The notes under the pieces: model-generated
Database searches by the model: none
Told to the model about the DNA's origin: nothing
Seen by the model: only the letters and a program-made list of their open reading frames with translations
Source: Candidatus Thorarchaeota archaeon
Lineage (GTDB): Archaea > Asgardarchaeota > Thorarchaeia > Thorarchaeales > Thorarchaeaceae
DNA: 64,000 nucleotides
NCBI GenBank assembly: GCA_021498125.1
Contig: JAIZWL010000008.1
Span: 1-64,000, forward strand
Direction: 5' to 3'
Shown: positions 35,410 to 43,690 of the stretch, one piece after another
How the letters are laid out: every line of letters starts with the position of its first letter
Numbering within the stretch: position 1 is the first letter of the stretch
Program-made: the position numbers and the translations under genes

Positions 35410-35760
35410 TTAATTAGCCTCCAACACCTTTGTGTAAATCTCTCGTGCTTCTCGCCCGTGCTCCTTGCACATCTCAACGAGGACTCCCAGTAGTGGATGA
35501 TCCGCATTGATTCGTATCGCGTAGAGTTTGGGCGTCAGTTGATCGATCATTATCATATTATCTTCCTGCAAATGCGAGAGGACTCCCCGGTACAGACTGC
35601 GCGATTTGCCGCTGTAGCCGATGAGGCGACTCAGTTGGACACCGCTGACACTCTTTGGGTATATATGAGCTAACGCCATGATGATGGCCCTTCTTGTGTC
35701 ATTCAATGATGACAACAACTGGATTAGCTCGTATATTGTGCGGTCAGTGTCCGTATTCAT
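35410..35760 (-). CDS. Winged-helix regulator
   Basis: 116 residues with an archaeal winged-helix layout: helices TIYELIQLLSSLNDTRRAIIMALAH, recognition part (VSGVQLSRLIGYSGKSRSLYRGVLSHLQED), then a wing (MIMIDQLTPKLYAIR) and a last helix. It is probably a transcription factor, and its small size and operon position suggest control of its own two-gene unit. It starts at ATG 35760. Confidence 0.75.
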   Translation of the reverse strand: MNTDTDRTIYELIQLLSSLNDTRRAIIMALAHIYPKSVSGVQLSRLIGYSGKSRSLYRGVLSHLQEDNMIMIDQLTPKLYAIRINADHPLLGVLVEMCKEHGREAREIYTKVLEAN

Positions 35761-36067
35761 AATACATCAATCCGACTATCTAGATTCTTGTGTGCAAAGC
35801 TGCACATCCGTATTTCCGCTCTATCATCAGGTAAGGTATGTGTCATAGATGTTCCAAGATATTTCATTGTATCGTATCAAGCACACAGGTCCGATCAGGG
35901 CATGTTGACATATCCTGGACTCGAACTCATGGATGATCCGAGAGACTGCTGATATGAGGTTCATCTGTCATATCGAAATATCGAATAGTGGTAAAACACG
36001 TATCATTAATAACCTTCTGTGTCATTTAACACCCAAGTACAATCAGTTATAGAGGAGGCTCATAACG
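35761..36067 (+). promoter_or_regulatory. Divergent intergenic region with strong ribosome binding site
   Basis: About 307 bp between the winged-helix gene (minus) and the next membrane protein (plus). A TATA-like CATTAATAA lies at about 36003-36011 and a perfect AGGAGG at 36053-36058. No gene or RNA is recognised in the rest. Confidence 0.45.
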
Positions 36068-36640
36068 ATAATCGAATTTAGAAGTAAATACTTTGGTTGG
36101 CTTGCAGCTCTACTCATAGTTCTTGCAGGTTCTTGGTTACTACTGCCTGCAGGATATGAGACCCTGATCATGTGGTTGGCGCCTCAAATGGGAAACTATG
36201 TTCGCCCCACCATGATTATGGTGAATGCCATGCTTCTTAATCCATTGACAAACCCTGTAATGTTCGCAGTCTGGATCATTGGGGGTCTGATTGGAGGGAT
36301 TATTGCTGGGACCAAGAAAGGCGGGTTTGTTGTGGGATTGATGACGTGGTTGGGTTGTCTGGCAGTACTTGTCTTCTCAGTCTTTCAGATGTTCTCTACT
36401 GGAATTGATATGGGCGCGATGCCACCAATTCCCCCAGGGTCTTCACTGCTTGATATCTTATCGATTCCTATCGTGAAAGATCTCATCTCGCAGCTTCTTC
36501 CCATGGCCTTTGGTGGTACAAGTATTTCCGATCCAATGGAGGTAATTGCACCCTTGCTAGTGTTTGTGATCGTACCACTAGCCACAGTCATTATATCTGC
36601 AATTCTAGGAGCAACAATAAGACAAAAGGTGGAGTTTTAA
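36068..36640 (+). CDS. Membrane protein with probable non-standard (ATA) start
   Basis: Four or so membrane helices in about 191 residues. The first ATG is at 36170, yet the same frame is open upstream and encodes a further plausible membrane helix (YFGWLAALLIVLAGSWLLL), and the only good ribosome binding site (AGGAGG, 36053-36058) is nine bases before ATA 36068, where no ATG, GTG or TTG exists. I therefore extend the gene to 36068; the exact start codon (ATA, or ATC 36071) is inference. The gene ends one base before the start of the large exported protein, so the two are translated together. Confidence 0.6.
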   Translation: MIEFRSKYFGWLAALLIVLAGSWLLLPAGYETLIMWLAPQMGNYVRPTMIMVNAMLLNPLTNPVMFAVWIIGGLIGGIIAGTKKGGFVVGLMTWLGCLAVLVFSVFQMFSTGIDMGAMPPIPPGSSLLDILSIPIVKDLISQLLPMAFGGTSISDPMEVIAPLLVFVIVPLATVIISAILGATIRQKVEF

Positions 36641-36641
36641 A

Positions 36642-38285
36642 ATGAAACAACGATACACGCACGCATTTGCATTTATCTTAATTATAGCATTAGCCTTTGC
36701 GCCAGTCTTTGTCGCGGCAGGCCCCTCATTTGTTCCGGCCGATGGTCCAGACATGGATGATATCCTGACCGATCTGCTAGAGAATGGTGCCGAGTTAGCT
36801 GCTGTGAATATTGATTCTTCTGGAGTTCCTGCTGTCATTTATGGGCGGCTTGGGATTCCTACAAGTGCTCTGAATCTTGATGATCCCATGTTCGATGATT
36901 GTATTGCACTTGCCATGCTCGGTGTGAACGGGGAAATGCTCCCGTACCTCATGAATCTCATGGGCATGGACATGGGCGGCAGTTCTTCGAGCGGTTTCAG
37001 CGCTCTGCAATTTGGTGATGACTCTGGTCCGTCCGATATTCTGGACATGTTAGGCACAGAGTTCCGAATTGTTGGTGCTGCTTATCTCAACTTGCAAGAA
37101 GGTGTGGCAGCTCAGCGGATGGGATCCGTTCTATCCACATTGACTTCAACCTTCGGTTTTGGATTCTATGACATCTTCAGCATACGTGTTGACCAGAGCA
37201 TGTTCCAAGATGAAAACATGACCCTGCCGTTTGACTCATTGGACCTTTTCATTTATGGCATAAACGCTGACTATGCAGCGACCTTTGACGCAGTTCTTAG
37301 TGTCTTCGGCAGTGGCGGCTTTGGTGACGCTATTGATAGATCCACATTCCTTGATGCAGCTTCTGGTGCAGCAGGGATGCTTGTCATTCCGGATATGCAG
37401 AGCTTCATCAACCTCATGGACGAGTTCATGGGTGGCGATGGTGGTGACGGTGGCAGCGGTGGAATGGCACTGGCCTCCGATTCTGGGTTCTCTAACCTAT
37501 TCCCCGAAGGAATGCCCACTAACATAACGGGCCCACTTGGTGTTGGGGCTGTTGCATATATTGGTGATCAAGTTGTTTCCAGTAGCACTACTGAGATCGG
37601 TGTCGCGTCACTGATTGGTGCCACCAGCGATCTTACTCCGATGAATGGTGTCACCTCAATGGTGTTAGTGCATCTCCCAAGCACTTCGAATATCACATCT
37701 GTCACGCCATACGAAGATGGTTTCACTATGGTTGATGAGAATTCAAGCATGGTCATCTGGAATGCGACTCACTACGGCACTCAGAGCGATTACGTCATTC
37801 ACTTTGACAGTGATGACTTTCCGCCACTGGTCACAATCGAACGGGAGTTCAGTCCGACCTCTACGACGCCTGGTGGTTCAACAACTGTCACCGTCACAGT
37901 GACCAATAAAGGGGATTCGCCCATCAATAACGTGACGATCTCCGATGTGGGTTTCCTATCATACTATACCACGATTTCCGTTTCTGGAGACACCACCAAG
38001 ATGTTTACAACCCTTGGTGCTGGAGAATCGCAGAGCATGACCTACACGGTCACATTCCAGAACGAGGGAACCTACAAATTCGATGGGGCACAGCTCACCT
38101 ATACCTACAATGGCGAGCAGTATTCCAAGGTCACTCCTGATGATGGATTCACTGTGATGCAGAGTGCTGGTGGGGTCTTCACCCAGATGATCGGTGATGG
38201 CTGGCCATACACTGGTGGGGTCATTGCACTCATCGCGCTTGTTGGTGTCTGGCAGATTGTTGGTATCTTCAAGCGAAGACAATAG
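36642..38285 (+). CDS. Large exported protein with Ig-like domain and C-terminal anchor
   Basis: 547 residues: signal peptide (FAFILIIALAFAPVFVAAG), a Met/Gly/Asp-rich exported region, a Gly/Asp-rich low-complexity loop (about 260-280), a DUF11/CARDB-like Ig domain (TVTVTVTNKGDSPINNVTISDV, about 415-500), one membrane helix and a basic KRRQ end that keeps the tail inside. The function is not recognised; such proteins decorate the archaeal surface. It is co-transcribed with the preceding membrane protein and ends at a clear terminator. Confidence 0.8.
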   Translation: MKQRYTHAFAFILIIALAFAPVFVAAGPSFVPADGPDMDDILTDLLENGAELAAVNIDSSGVPAVIYGRLGIPTSALNLDDPMFDDCIALAMLGVNGEMLPYLMNLMGMDMGGSSSSGFSALQFGDDSGPSDILDMLGTEFRIVGAAYLNLQEGVAAQRMGSVLSTLTSTFGFGFYDIFSIRVDQSMFQDENMTLPFDSLDLFIYGINADYAATFDAVLSVFGSGGFGDAIDRSTFLDAASGAAGMLVIPDMQSFINLMDEFMGGDGGDGGSGGMALASDSGFSNLFPEGMPTNITGPLGVGAVAYIGDQVVSSSTTEIGVASLIGATSDLTPMNGVTSMVLVHLPSTSNITSVTPYEDGFTMVDENSSMVIWNATHYGTQSDYVIHFDSDDFPPLVTIEREFSPTSTTPGGSTTVTVTVTNKGDSPINNVTISDVGFLSYYTTISVSGDTTKMFTTLGAGESQSMTYTVTFQNEGTYKFDGAQLTYTYNGEQYSKVTPDDGFTVMQSAGGVFTQMIGDGWPYTGGVIALIALVGVWQIVGIFKRRQ

Positions 38286-38295
38286 GCTCTTTCGA

Positions 38296-38337
38296 ATTGC
38301 TGGCTCTTTACGGGGCCAGCAATCCTGCTCTTTTTTG
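38296..38337 (+). terminator. Hairpin plus T-run after exported protein gene
   Basis: ATTGCTGGC (38296-38304) pairs with GCCAGCAAT (38315-38323), then CCTGCTC and six T (38331-38336). It lies 10 bp after the stop codon. Confidence 0.75.
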
Positions 38338-38362
38338 ATTATCTTTATCTTGTAATCCTGCA

Positions 38363-39316
38363 ATGTCTGTATGGATACTGATGTCGCTTAAGGATGAACT
38401 AAACGGCTTCCTGAAGGTTCCCGATCTCTTCTTTGGGATTCCGCCTCCGTCAGAGGGGCTTCCAGATGTAGGTGTGATAGGTGTGCCCTATGATCTCACA
38501 TCAAGTTATTCTCCCGGCTGTCGTTTTGGCCCAGACGCCATTCGTCGGGCCACTACTGGTGTATGGTCTCACAGTCAACCATCCTTAGCAGGCATTTCAA
38601 CTCCTACAGCACGTGGATTTCTCAGCAAGGCTATCACCCTTGAGGACGTTGGCGATCTTGAGGTTGATCTTCGACAACCCGAGCCAGCCATGTACGACAT
38701 CTCTGATGCGGTCTATAGGGTCTCTCAGAAAGGGACCTATCTCCTCTTTCTGGGTGGCGATCACTTCATCACATATCCCATTGTTCGTGGACTGAAGCGT
38801 GGGTCGCCTGGGGAATACGGACTCATCTGGTTCGATGCGCATGCCGACTTTTATCCTGACTATGCAGGCTACAAGCTCTCCCATGCCACGACTCTCCGTC
38901 GTATCGTTCACGACAATCTTGTCACACCTCAAAACATAGCAGCCCATGATCTACGAAGTGCTATCTATTCTCAGATCGAAGAGTTGCTCGGCAGTGGGTC
39001 TTCTTGGATTGCAGACCTCAATTCCTTTCGGAGTGCTGTGATCGACATCGCCCAGCGCGTGGACGCAATCCACATTACTATCGATCTTGACGTACTTCGC
39101 CCTGAGGTCGTTCCCGGGGTGGCGCATCCCGAATCGGGAGGTCTCACGCCTGACGAACTGTTCGAGTTTCTACGAGTGGCCTTTGCAACAGGGAAGGTCC
39201 GATCTGCTGATATAGTGGAATTAAACCCATTACTTGATAAGACTGGGCTTGCTACTATCACAGCACGAGATGTAGTCAAGGAAATCCTTGCTGGATTTGC
39301 ATATCAGAAGAGTTAA
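38363..39316 (+). CDS. Agmatinase/arginase-family ureohydrolase
   Basis: 317 residues with the full family motif set: GVPYDLTSSYSPGCRFGPDAIR at the N-terminus, GGDHF, WFDAHADFYPD, TIDLDVLRPEVVPG and ESGGLTPDE, then IVELNPLLDKTGL. These give the binuclear Mn centre that hydrolyses guanidino compounds to urea plus amine. Agmatinase (putrescine synthesis from arginine) is the commonest archaeal role, but formimidoylglutamase or guanidinobutyrase cannot be excluded. ATG 38363 or ATG 38381. A second, far more divergent member of the superfamily is at 20.6 kb. Confidence 0.88.
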   Translation: MSVWILMSLKDELNGFLKVPDLFFGIPPPSEGLPDVGVIGVPYDLTSSYSPGCRFGPDAIRRATTGVWSHSQPSLAGISTPTARGFLSKAITLEDVGDLEVDLRQPEPAMYDISDAVYRVSQKGTYLLFLGGDHFITYPIVRGLKRGSPGEYGLIWFDAHADFYPDYAGYKLSHATTLRRIVHDNLVTPQNIAAHDLRSAIYSQIEELLGSGSSWIADLNSFRSAVIDIAQRVDAIHITIDLDVLRPEVVPGVAHPESGGLTPDELFEFLRVAFATGKVRSADIVELNPLLDKTGLATITARDVVKEILAGFAYQKS

Positions 39317-39396
39317 GTCAAGATAGACTGGCTTATTTCTTCAACTGACAAGTGCGCCTGAATTTAGGCCCAAGCTCTACAATAGAGGTAACAACA

Positions 39397-40770
39397 ATGG
39401 TTGATTATGATGTAATCATTGCCGGTGCAGGCTCCGCAGGCAGCGTCACGGCATATACACTTGCTAAACGCGGGAGATCCGTGTTACTGATTGATCGAAA
39501 GGAACATGATATTATCGGGCTCAAGACCTGTGGTGATGCACTGGGCTCGCATCATATGAAAGAGCTCGCGGAACTAATTCAGCTCCCTGGCGTACCACGT
39601 GATGTGGTCGAGCACGATGTGACCGGAATCGATCTCATAGCTCCTGATATGGAACATCGTCTGAGGATGACCGGTCCCTCTACAACTGGCTACTCCTTCA
39701 ATAGGCACAAGTTTGGCCAATGGCTCCTTGGGCTTGCAGAGAAGGCGGGGGCTGAGGTCATGGCCTCAACTCATGTAAAGAAACTGCTTCTCACGGACGG
39801 AAAGGTCTCCGGTGTCCGAATTCGCTCGTCGGACAGTGACAGTGATCGAGATCTCTCAGCTCATATTGTCATTGACGCGACTGGTGCTACCGGGATGCTC
39901 CGTCGTCAATTACCTGAGAGCACACCGATCGAGCGGACTATTGAAAAAGTCGATCAGATGGTCGCATGGCGTGATGTCTATGAGACCCCTGAGTATACTT
40001 TCGAGACCCCTGAGATCCTAGAGATCTATTGGAATCAGGAACAGACTCTTGGTGGTTATACGTGGGTCTTTCCACAGGGGCCAAACCGCGTCAATGTCGG
40101 TCTTGGATATATGATGCTTCCTGGTCACCGTGCACCGAAAGAGGTCTTTGACAGCTTCATTCGCACCACGTGGGACTTCATGAAGACGAAACTAAACGTG
40201 ATCGACAGCAGTGGTGGTATTGCTCCAGTTCGTCGGCCCATTGACACCATGGTCGATGACAACTTCATGTTAGTTGGTGATGCAGCCTGTCAAGTGAATC
40301 CTGTTCATGGCGGTGGTATTGGCTCCTCAATGTTGGGTGGTGCCCTTGCAGGTCTGACAGCCTCTGATGCTCTTGAGGCAGGTGACACATCAATCGAGAG
40401 TCTGTGGTCATACAATCCTCGCTATATGCAGGCCTATGGCATCAAGCAGGCATCTTTGGACATTTTCAGATGGTTCCTGCTGAATATCACCAATGAGGAC
40501 ATTGACTTTGCATTCCGAAAGGGAATCATCAAGGGTGCGGATCTATTACATGTCAGTATCACTGGTAAGATGGACATCGGGATTGGTGACAAGTTCAAGC
40601 GGCTCGTTTCGGGAATCGGTAACATTCCCCTGCTTAAGCGTGTCAATCGGGTCGCCCACCTCATGGAAGATATCAAGGCTGTATATGCCGAGTATCCGGA
40701 CTCTCCGGCAGGTCTGGCTGACTGGCAGAAGCGACTTGTTCCGATCTATGAGGCGGCTAAGAAAGCTTAG
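39397..40770 (+). CDS. Geranylgeranyl-reductase-family flavoprotein, LipT-like
   Basis: 457-residue FAD protein. The dinucleotide motif VIIAGAGSAGSVTAYTLAKRG starts at residue 7; KTCGDALG, FNRHKFGQWLL, and GDAACQVNPVHGGGIGSS (second FAD site) are typical of the geranylgeranyl reductase family. By sequence alone it could reduce archaeal lipids. But it is followed by a radical-SAM protein and a split lipoate ligase, the context of the LipT flavoprotein proposed as a reductant in the LipS1/LipS2 lipoate pathway. The start is ATG 39397 after AGAGGT; a terminator-like hairpin follows the gene. Confidence 0.82.
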   Translation: MVDYDVIIAGAGSAGSVTAYTLAKRGRSVLLIDRKEHDIIGLKTCGDALGSHHMKELAELIQLPGVPRDVVEHDVTGIDLIAPDMEHRLRMTGPSTTGYSFNRHKFGQWLLGLAEKAGAEVMASTHVKKLLLTDGKVSGVRIRSSDSDSDRDLSAHIVIDATGATGMLRRQLPESTPIERTIEKVDQMVAWRDVYETPEYTFETPEILEIYWNQEQTLGGYTWVFPQGPNRVNVGLGYMMLPGHRAPKEVFDSFIRTTWDFMKTKLNVIDSSGGIAPVRRPIDTMVDDNFMLVGDAACQVNPVHGGGIGSSMLGGALAGLTASDALEAGDTSIESLWSYNPRYMQAYGIKQASLDIFRWFLLNITNEDIDFAFRKGIIKGADLLHVSITGKMDIGIGDKFKRLVSGIGNIPLLKRVNRVAHLMEDIKAVYAEYPDSPAGLADWQKRLVPIYEAAKKA

Positions 40771-40787
40771 TTTGATCCTTTGTGTAA

Positions 40788-40816
40788 GGATGCTTGCTCA
40801 CGAGCATCCTCTTTCT
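40788..40816 (+). terminator. Hairpin plus pyrimidine tract after the LipT-like gene
   Basis: GGATGCT (40788-40794) pairs with AGCATCC (40803-40809) and is followed by TCTTTCTCTCTCTCTC. It may end or attenuate transcription before the radical-SAM gene. Confidence 0.5.
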
Positions 40817-40844
40817 CTCTCTCTCATCTCTGGCGGTATGTTCT

Positions 40845-41828
40845 ATGGCATCAGTCGAACAGGTTCGCCTGTCACTTGGTACAGCAATTCAGATGGGGCT
40901 CGTTGATGGGACTAAGGATCCTGATTTCACGACAGCATTCTTTATGACCTATTACAAGGGTCGTTGTGTTGCAAATTGTGCCTTTTGTCCACAGGCCCGT
41001 GAGAGCAGTAGCCATTCGGATCTTCTAGCCCGTATCGCTTGGCCAGTATACCAATTCTCAGATGCACTTGATCGATTGCGCACGACGGAGGGGTTTCTCC
41101 GTATTTGCATTCAGTGCGTGAACTATCCACATTTCGTTGACGATGTAGAGTTCATGGTGCGCCGGATTCGTGAGGTCTCTTCGGTTCCATTATCTGCCGC
41201 AACGGGCCCTGTGACACGTGATGAGATGCACCGCCTCAAGGACGCAGGGGTTGACAATATTGGAATCGCGCTGGATGCCTCTTCGCCTGAACTGTTTTCT
41301 CAGATCAAGGGTGAGGGTCGGCGCGCTCCATTTCATTGGGACTCACACATCGCTTCGCTCAAAGAGGCCCTTGAGATCTTTGGCTCTGGGAGCGTGACGA
41401 CACATCTCATAATCGGGCTTGGTGAGTCCGAGGGTGAGGCATTAGGTTTTCTCAAGACGATGCTCGATCTTGGTGTCAGCGTTGGACTCTTTGCCTTCAC
41501 CCCGATTCGAGGCACTGCATTAGAAAAACGCCCTCAGCCCCCGATATCGACGTATAGACGAGTACAGGTTGCCCGATATCTTCTCTTCAATGGTCTATTA
41601 CCCGCATCGAAGATTCTAATTGATGATCGCGGCCGTATCACCGTAGATGCAAGTCCGGACTGGTTGCGTGAGACCCTCTCTTCAGGGGCTGCATTCAGGA
41701 CATCCGGGTGCGTCGGGTGCAATCGTCCGTACTATAACGAACGACCACGTGGTCCACTCTACAATTATCATCGCCCTCTTGAGGGAGTCGAGGTAGAGGA
41801 GGCTCTTGAAGAGACAGAGTTGGTATGA
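40845..41828 (+). CDS. Radical-SAM protein, LipS-like (novel-type lipoyl synthase component)
   Basis: About 327 residues. The SAM cluster is CVANCAFC (Cys 41, 45 and 48). A BioB-like barrel follows (LSAATGPVTRDEMHRLKDAG, THLIIGLGESEGE) and a C-terminal pair CVGCNRPYYNE could hold an auxiliary cluster. It sits one base before a lipoate-protein ligase gene, as in the LipS1/LipS2 systems in which two BioB-like radical-SAM enzymes insert the two sulfurs of lipoate. Only one such enzyme is in this window; its partner would have to be elsewhere. I cannot tell LipS1 from LipS2. Start ATG 40845; ATG 40794 is in frame but falls in the terminator hairpin region. Confidence 0.75.
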   Translation: MASVEQVRLSLGTAIQMGLVDGTKDPDFTTAFFMTYYKGRCVANCAFCPQARESSSHSDLLARIAWPVYQFSDALDRLRTTEGFLRICIQCVNYPHFVDDVEFMVRRIREVSSVPLSAATGPVTRDEMHRLKDAGVDNIGIALDASSPELFSQIKGEGRRAPFHWDSHIASLKEALEIFGSGSVTTHLIIGLGESEGEALGFLKTMLDLGVSVGLFAFTPIRGTALEKRPQPPISTYRRVQVARYLLFNGLLPASKILIDDRGRITVDASPDWLRETLSSGAAFRTSGCVGCNRPYYNERPRGPLYNYHRPLEGVEVEEALEETELV

Positions 41829-41829
41829 C

Positions 41830-42597
41830 ATGGAAGAGATACGATTCATTGACCTTGAAGTGAATCCTGCTGCAATGAACATGGCAATCGATGAGGCGAT
41901 CATGCTTGCTATGAGGGACGGCAAGGCTCCTCCCACACTGCGTATCTATCGCTGGCAACCATCAGCCGTGTCCATTGGAGTCTTTCAGGGTATGGAAGAA
42001 GAAGTGGATGTGGCATTCTGCCGTGAGCACGGCATCGATGTGGTCCGGCGTGTGACTGGTGGCGGGGCTGTCTATCACGATTATGATGGAGAGATCACCT
42101 ACAGTATCATCTTGCCGCAGGGCCACAGGCTGGTACCTTCTGACATCATCGAGTCCTATGAGATTCTCTGCAAAGGGATAGTCGTGGCATTGGAGCGACT
42201 TGGTATTGAGGCTCAGTTTCACCCCATTAACGACATCGTGACTGGTGGGAAGAAGATCTCAGGTAACGCCCAGACCCGACGATACGGGACTGTTCTGCAG
42301 CATGGTACGACACTCATGGATCTTGATGTGGAAAAGATGTTCTCGATACTCAAAGTCCCAAAAGAGAAAATATCCGACAAGATGATCAAGGATGTCAAGC
42401 AACGGGTCATATCTATTCGTGATGTTCTTGGCCGAGATGTTGAGATGCGTGAACTTAGAGATGCATTGGTCGAAGGCTTTTCCTCGGCGTTAGGAGTGAA
42501 GCTGGTCGCAGGTCACCTCTCAGAGTCTGAGAAGCAGACCGCTAAGGATCTTGCACGCGCAAAGTATTCCAGCAAAGACTGGAACTTTTCGAGGTGA
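41830..42597 (+). CDS. lplA: Lipoate-protein ligase A, catalytic domain
   Basis: 255-residue BPL/LplA-family protein. Motifs: RIYRWQPSAVSIGVFQ, RRVTGGGAVYHDYDGEITYS and the lysine loop TGGKKISGNAQTR. It would activate octanoate or lipoate as the acyl-AMP and attach it to a carrier protein. It lacks the C-terminal domain of bacterial LplA; that part is encoded by the next gene, as in Thermoplasma-type two-part ligases. It starts at ATG 41830, one base after the radical-SAM stop codon. Confidence 0.9.
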   Translation: MEEIRFIDLEVNPAAMNMAIDEAIMLAMRDGKAPPTLRIYRWQPSAVSIGVFQGMEEEVDVAFCREHGIDVVRRVTGGGAVYHDYDGEITYSIILPQGHRLVPSDIIESYEILCKGIVVALERLGIEAQFHPINDIVTGGKKISGNAQTRRYGTVLQHGTTLMDLDVEKMFSILKVPKEKISDKMIKDVKQRVISIRDVLGRDVEMRELRDALVEGFSSALGVKLVAGHLSESEKQTAKDLARAKYSSKDWNFSR

Positions 42598-42598
42598 T

Positions 42599-42895
42599 AT
42601 GTTGTATCGCGCACAGTACAAAGTCCCCGGTGGAAAACTCATCAAGGTTCAGGTGACTCTCTCGGACGCCACGATTCAGCAGATCCAGTTTACTGGTGAT
42701 TTTTTTCTTCACCCAGAGTCTGCTCTTGTTGGCCTCGAAGAGGCTCTTATCGGTGAGCAGGTCGATGAGACCTCACTGAGTGAGCGTATTGATGCATTTT
42801 TCAGAGAGCAGGGCGTTCAGGTCATTGGTTGTTCGGCGCAAGATTTTGCGCATGTCATTGCTTTGGCATTTTCTACCACTGCATCTTCCTCTTGA
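42599..42895 (+). CDS. lplB: Lipoate-protein ligase accessory domain (LplB-like)
   Basis: 98 residues matching the LplA C-terminal (accessory) domain: YKVPGGKLIKVQVTLSDATIQQIQFTGDFF and LVGLEEALIG. In two-part ligases this subunit is required for activation of the acyl group. Start ATG 42599, one base after the lplA stop codon (TGATATG), so translation is coupled. No lipoyl-domain carrier protein (GcvH, LbpA or E2) is present in the window. Confidence 0.87.
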   Translation: MLYRAQYKVPGGKLIKVQVTLSDATIQQIQFTGDFFLHPESALVGLEEALIGEQVDETSLSERIDAFFREQGVQVIGCSAQDFAHVIALAFSTTASSS

Positions 42896-42969
42896 TTGAG
42901 AATATTTTCACTATTCAGGTACTCTGCAAACGCTAAAATAGGATTGTACCTTTTGGCTGCTCGATAATA

Positions 42970-43449
42970 ATGACCGAAGAATGGTACCTATCAGATAAAA
43001 AGATCCGGAAGATCGACACCGATATAGCGAAGTTCAAACGGGATCTCAATTCTGTTGAAGCCGAACTGACCGGGATTAGTGCACGCATCGATGGCGAGAT
43101 CGAGGACTTACGTAAGACTGCTGAGAGCAGACGTGAAGCATATGAATCAATGCGCCGCCGTATGAAAGAAGCCGAAAAGGATTGGCGTTCCGCTGACAAG
43201 GCCTACAGCAAGGCCAAGGGTCAAAAATCTTCTAAGATCAAAGACTTGCAAAAGCGCGCAGATGGCCTCAAGAAGAGGATTCGCTCAGCTGAAGACGCAC
43301 GCAAAAAGCGAATTCGTGAGTTAGAGCGTGAGAAAGAGAAGGAAGTCGAAAAGGCCAAACGCAAAAAGGAGAAAGAGATGGAACGCAGGAAAAAGGAAGA
43401 GGTTGCCCGCGTCGAGAAGGAGAAGCGCAGAGAACTCGGTCTCGATTGA
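42970..43449 (+). CDS. Highly charged coiled-coil protein
   Basis: 159 residues, nearly all in a predicted coiled coil, with a Lys/Glu/Arg-rich second half (ELEREKEKEVEKAKRKKEKE). No family or motif is recognised. It starts at ATG 42970, about 75 bp after lplB and on the same strand, and ends 13 bp before the convergent small gene of the STAND operon. Confidence 0.65.
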   Translation: MTEEWYLSDKKIRKIDTDIAKFKRDLNSVEAELTGISARIDGEIEDLRKTAESRREAYESMRRRMKEAEKDWRSADKAYSKAKGQKSSKIKDLQKRADGLKKRIRSAEDARKKRIRELEREKEKEVEKAKRKKEKEMERRKKEEVARVEKEKRRELGLD

Positions 43450-43462
43450 TGTTTAATCCCAA

Positions 43463-43690
43463 TCATTCTCGTGATCGTTCGAGAAGTACCGCAATGCGGT
43501 CTTCTCTTTCCTCTTTTTCTACAAACTTGGCTCTCTTCCAGCCCTTGCTGATTTTCTTAGCCAGTTCCTCGTCAGTCACAAGAATCTCAAGTTTCTTATC
43601 GATCTCTATTCGATCAAGTTCATATGGTATGACCCGAAGGATAGTTTCCTCTTCCAGTCCAATTGCATCAAAGGTCCGGTTTACCTCCAT
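43463..43690 (-). CDS. Small charged protein ending the STAND operon
   Basis: 75 residues, rich in Glu, Arg and Ile (YELDRIEIDKKLEILVTDEEL, then a basic/acidic helix). No family is recognised. Its ATG lies inside the end of the STAND-WD40 gene (10 bp overlap), so it is translated with that gene and may be a regulator or small effector of it. Confidence 0.6.
   Translation of the reverse strand: MEVNRTFDAIGLEEETILRVIPYELDRIEIDKKLEILVTDEELAKKISKGWKRAKFVEKEEREDRIAVLLERSRE

Noticed and set aside
39397-40770. Archaeal lipid geranylgeranyl reductase as firm call
   Set aside because: The family fits, but the lipoate gene context makes a LipT-like role at least as likely, so no gene symbol is given.
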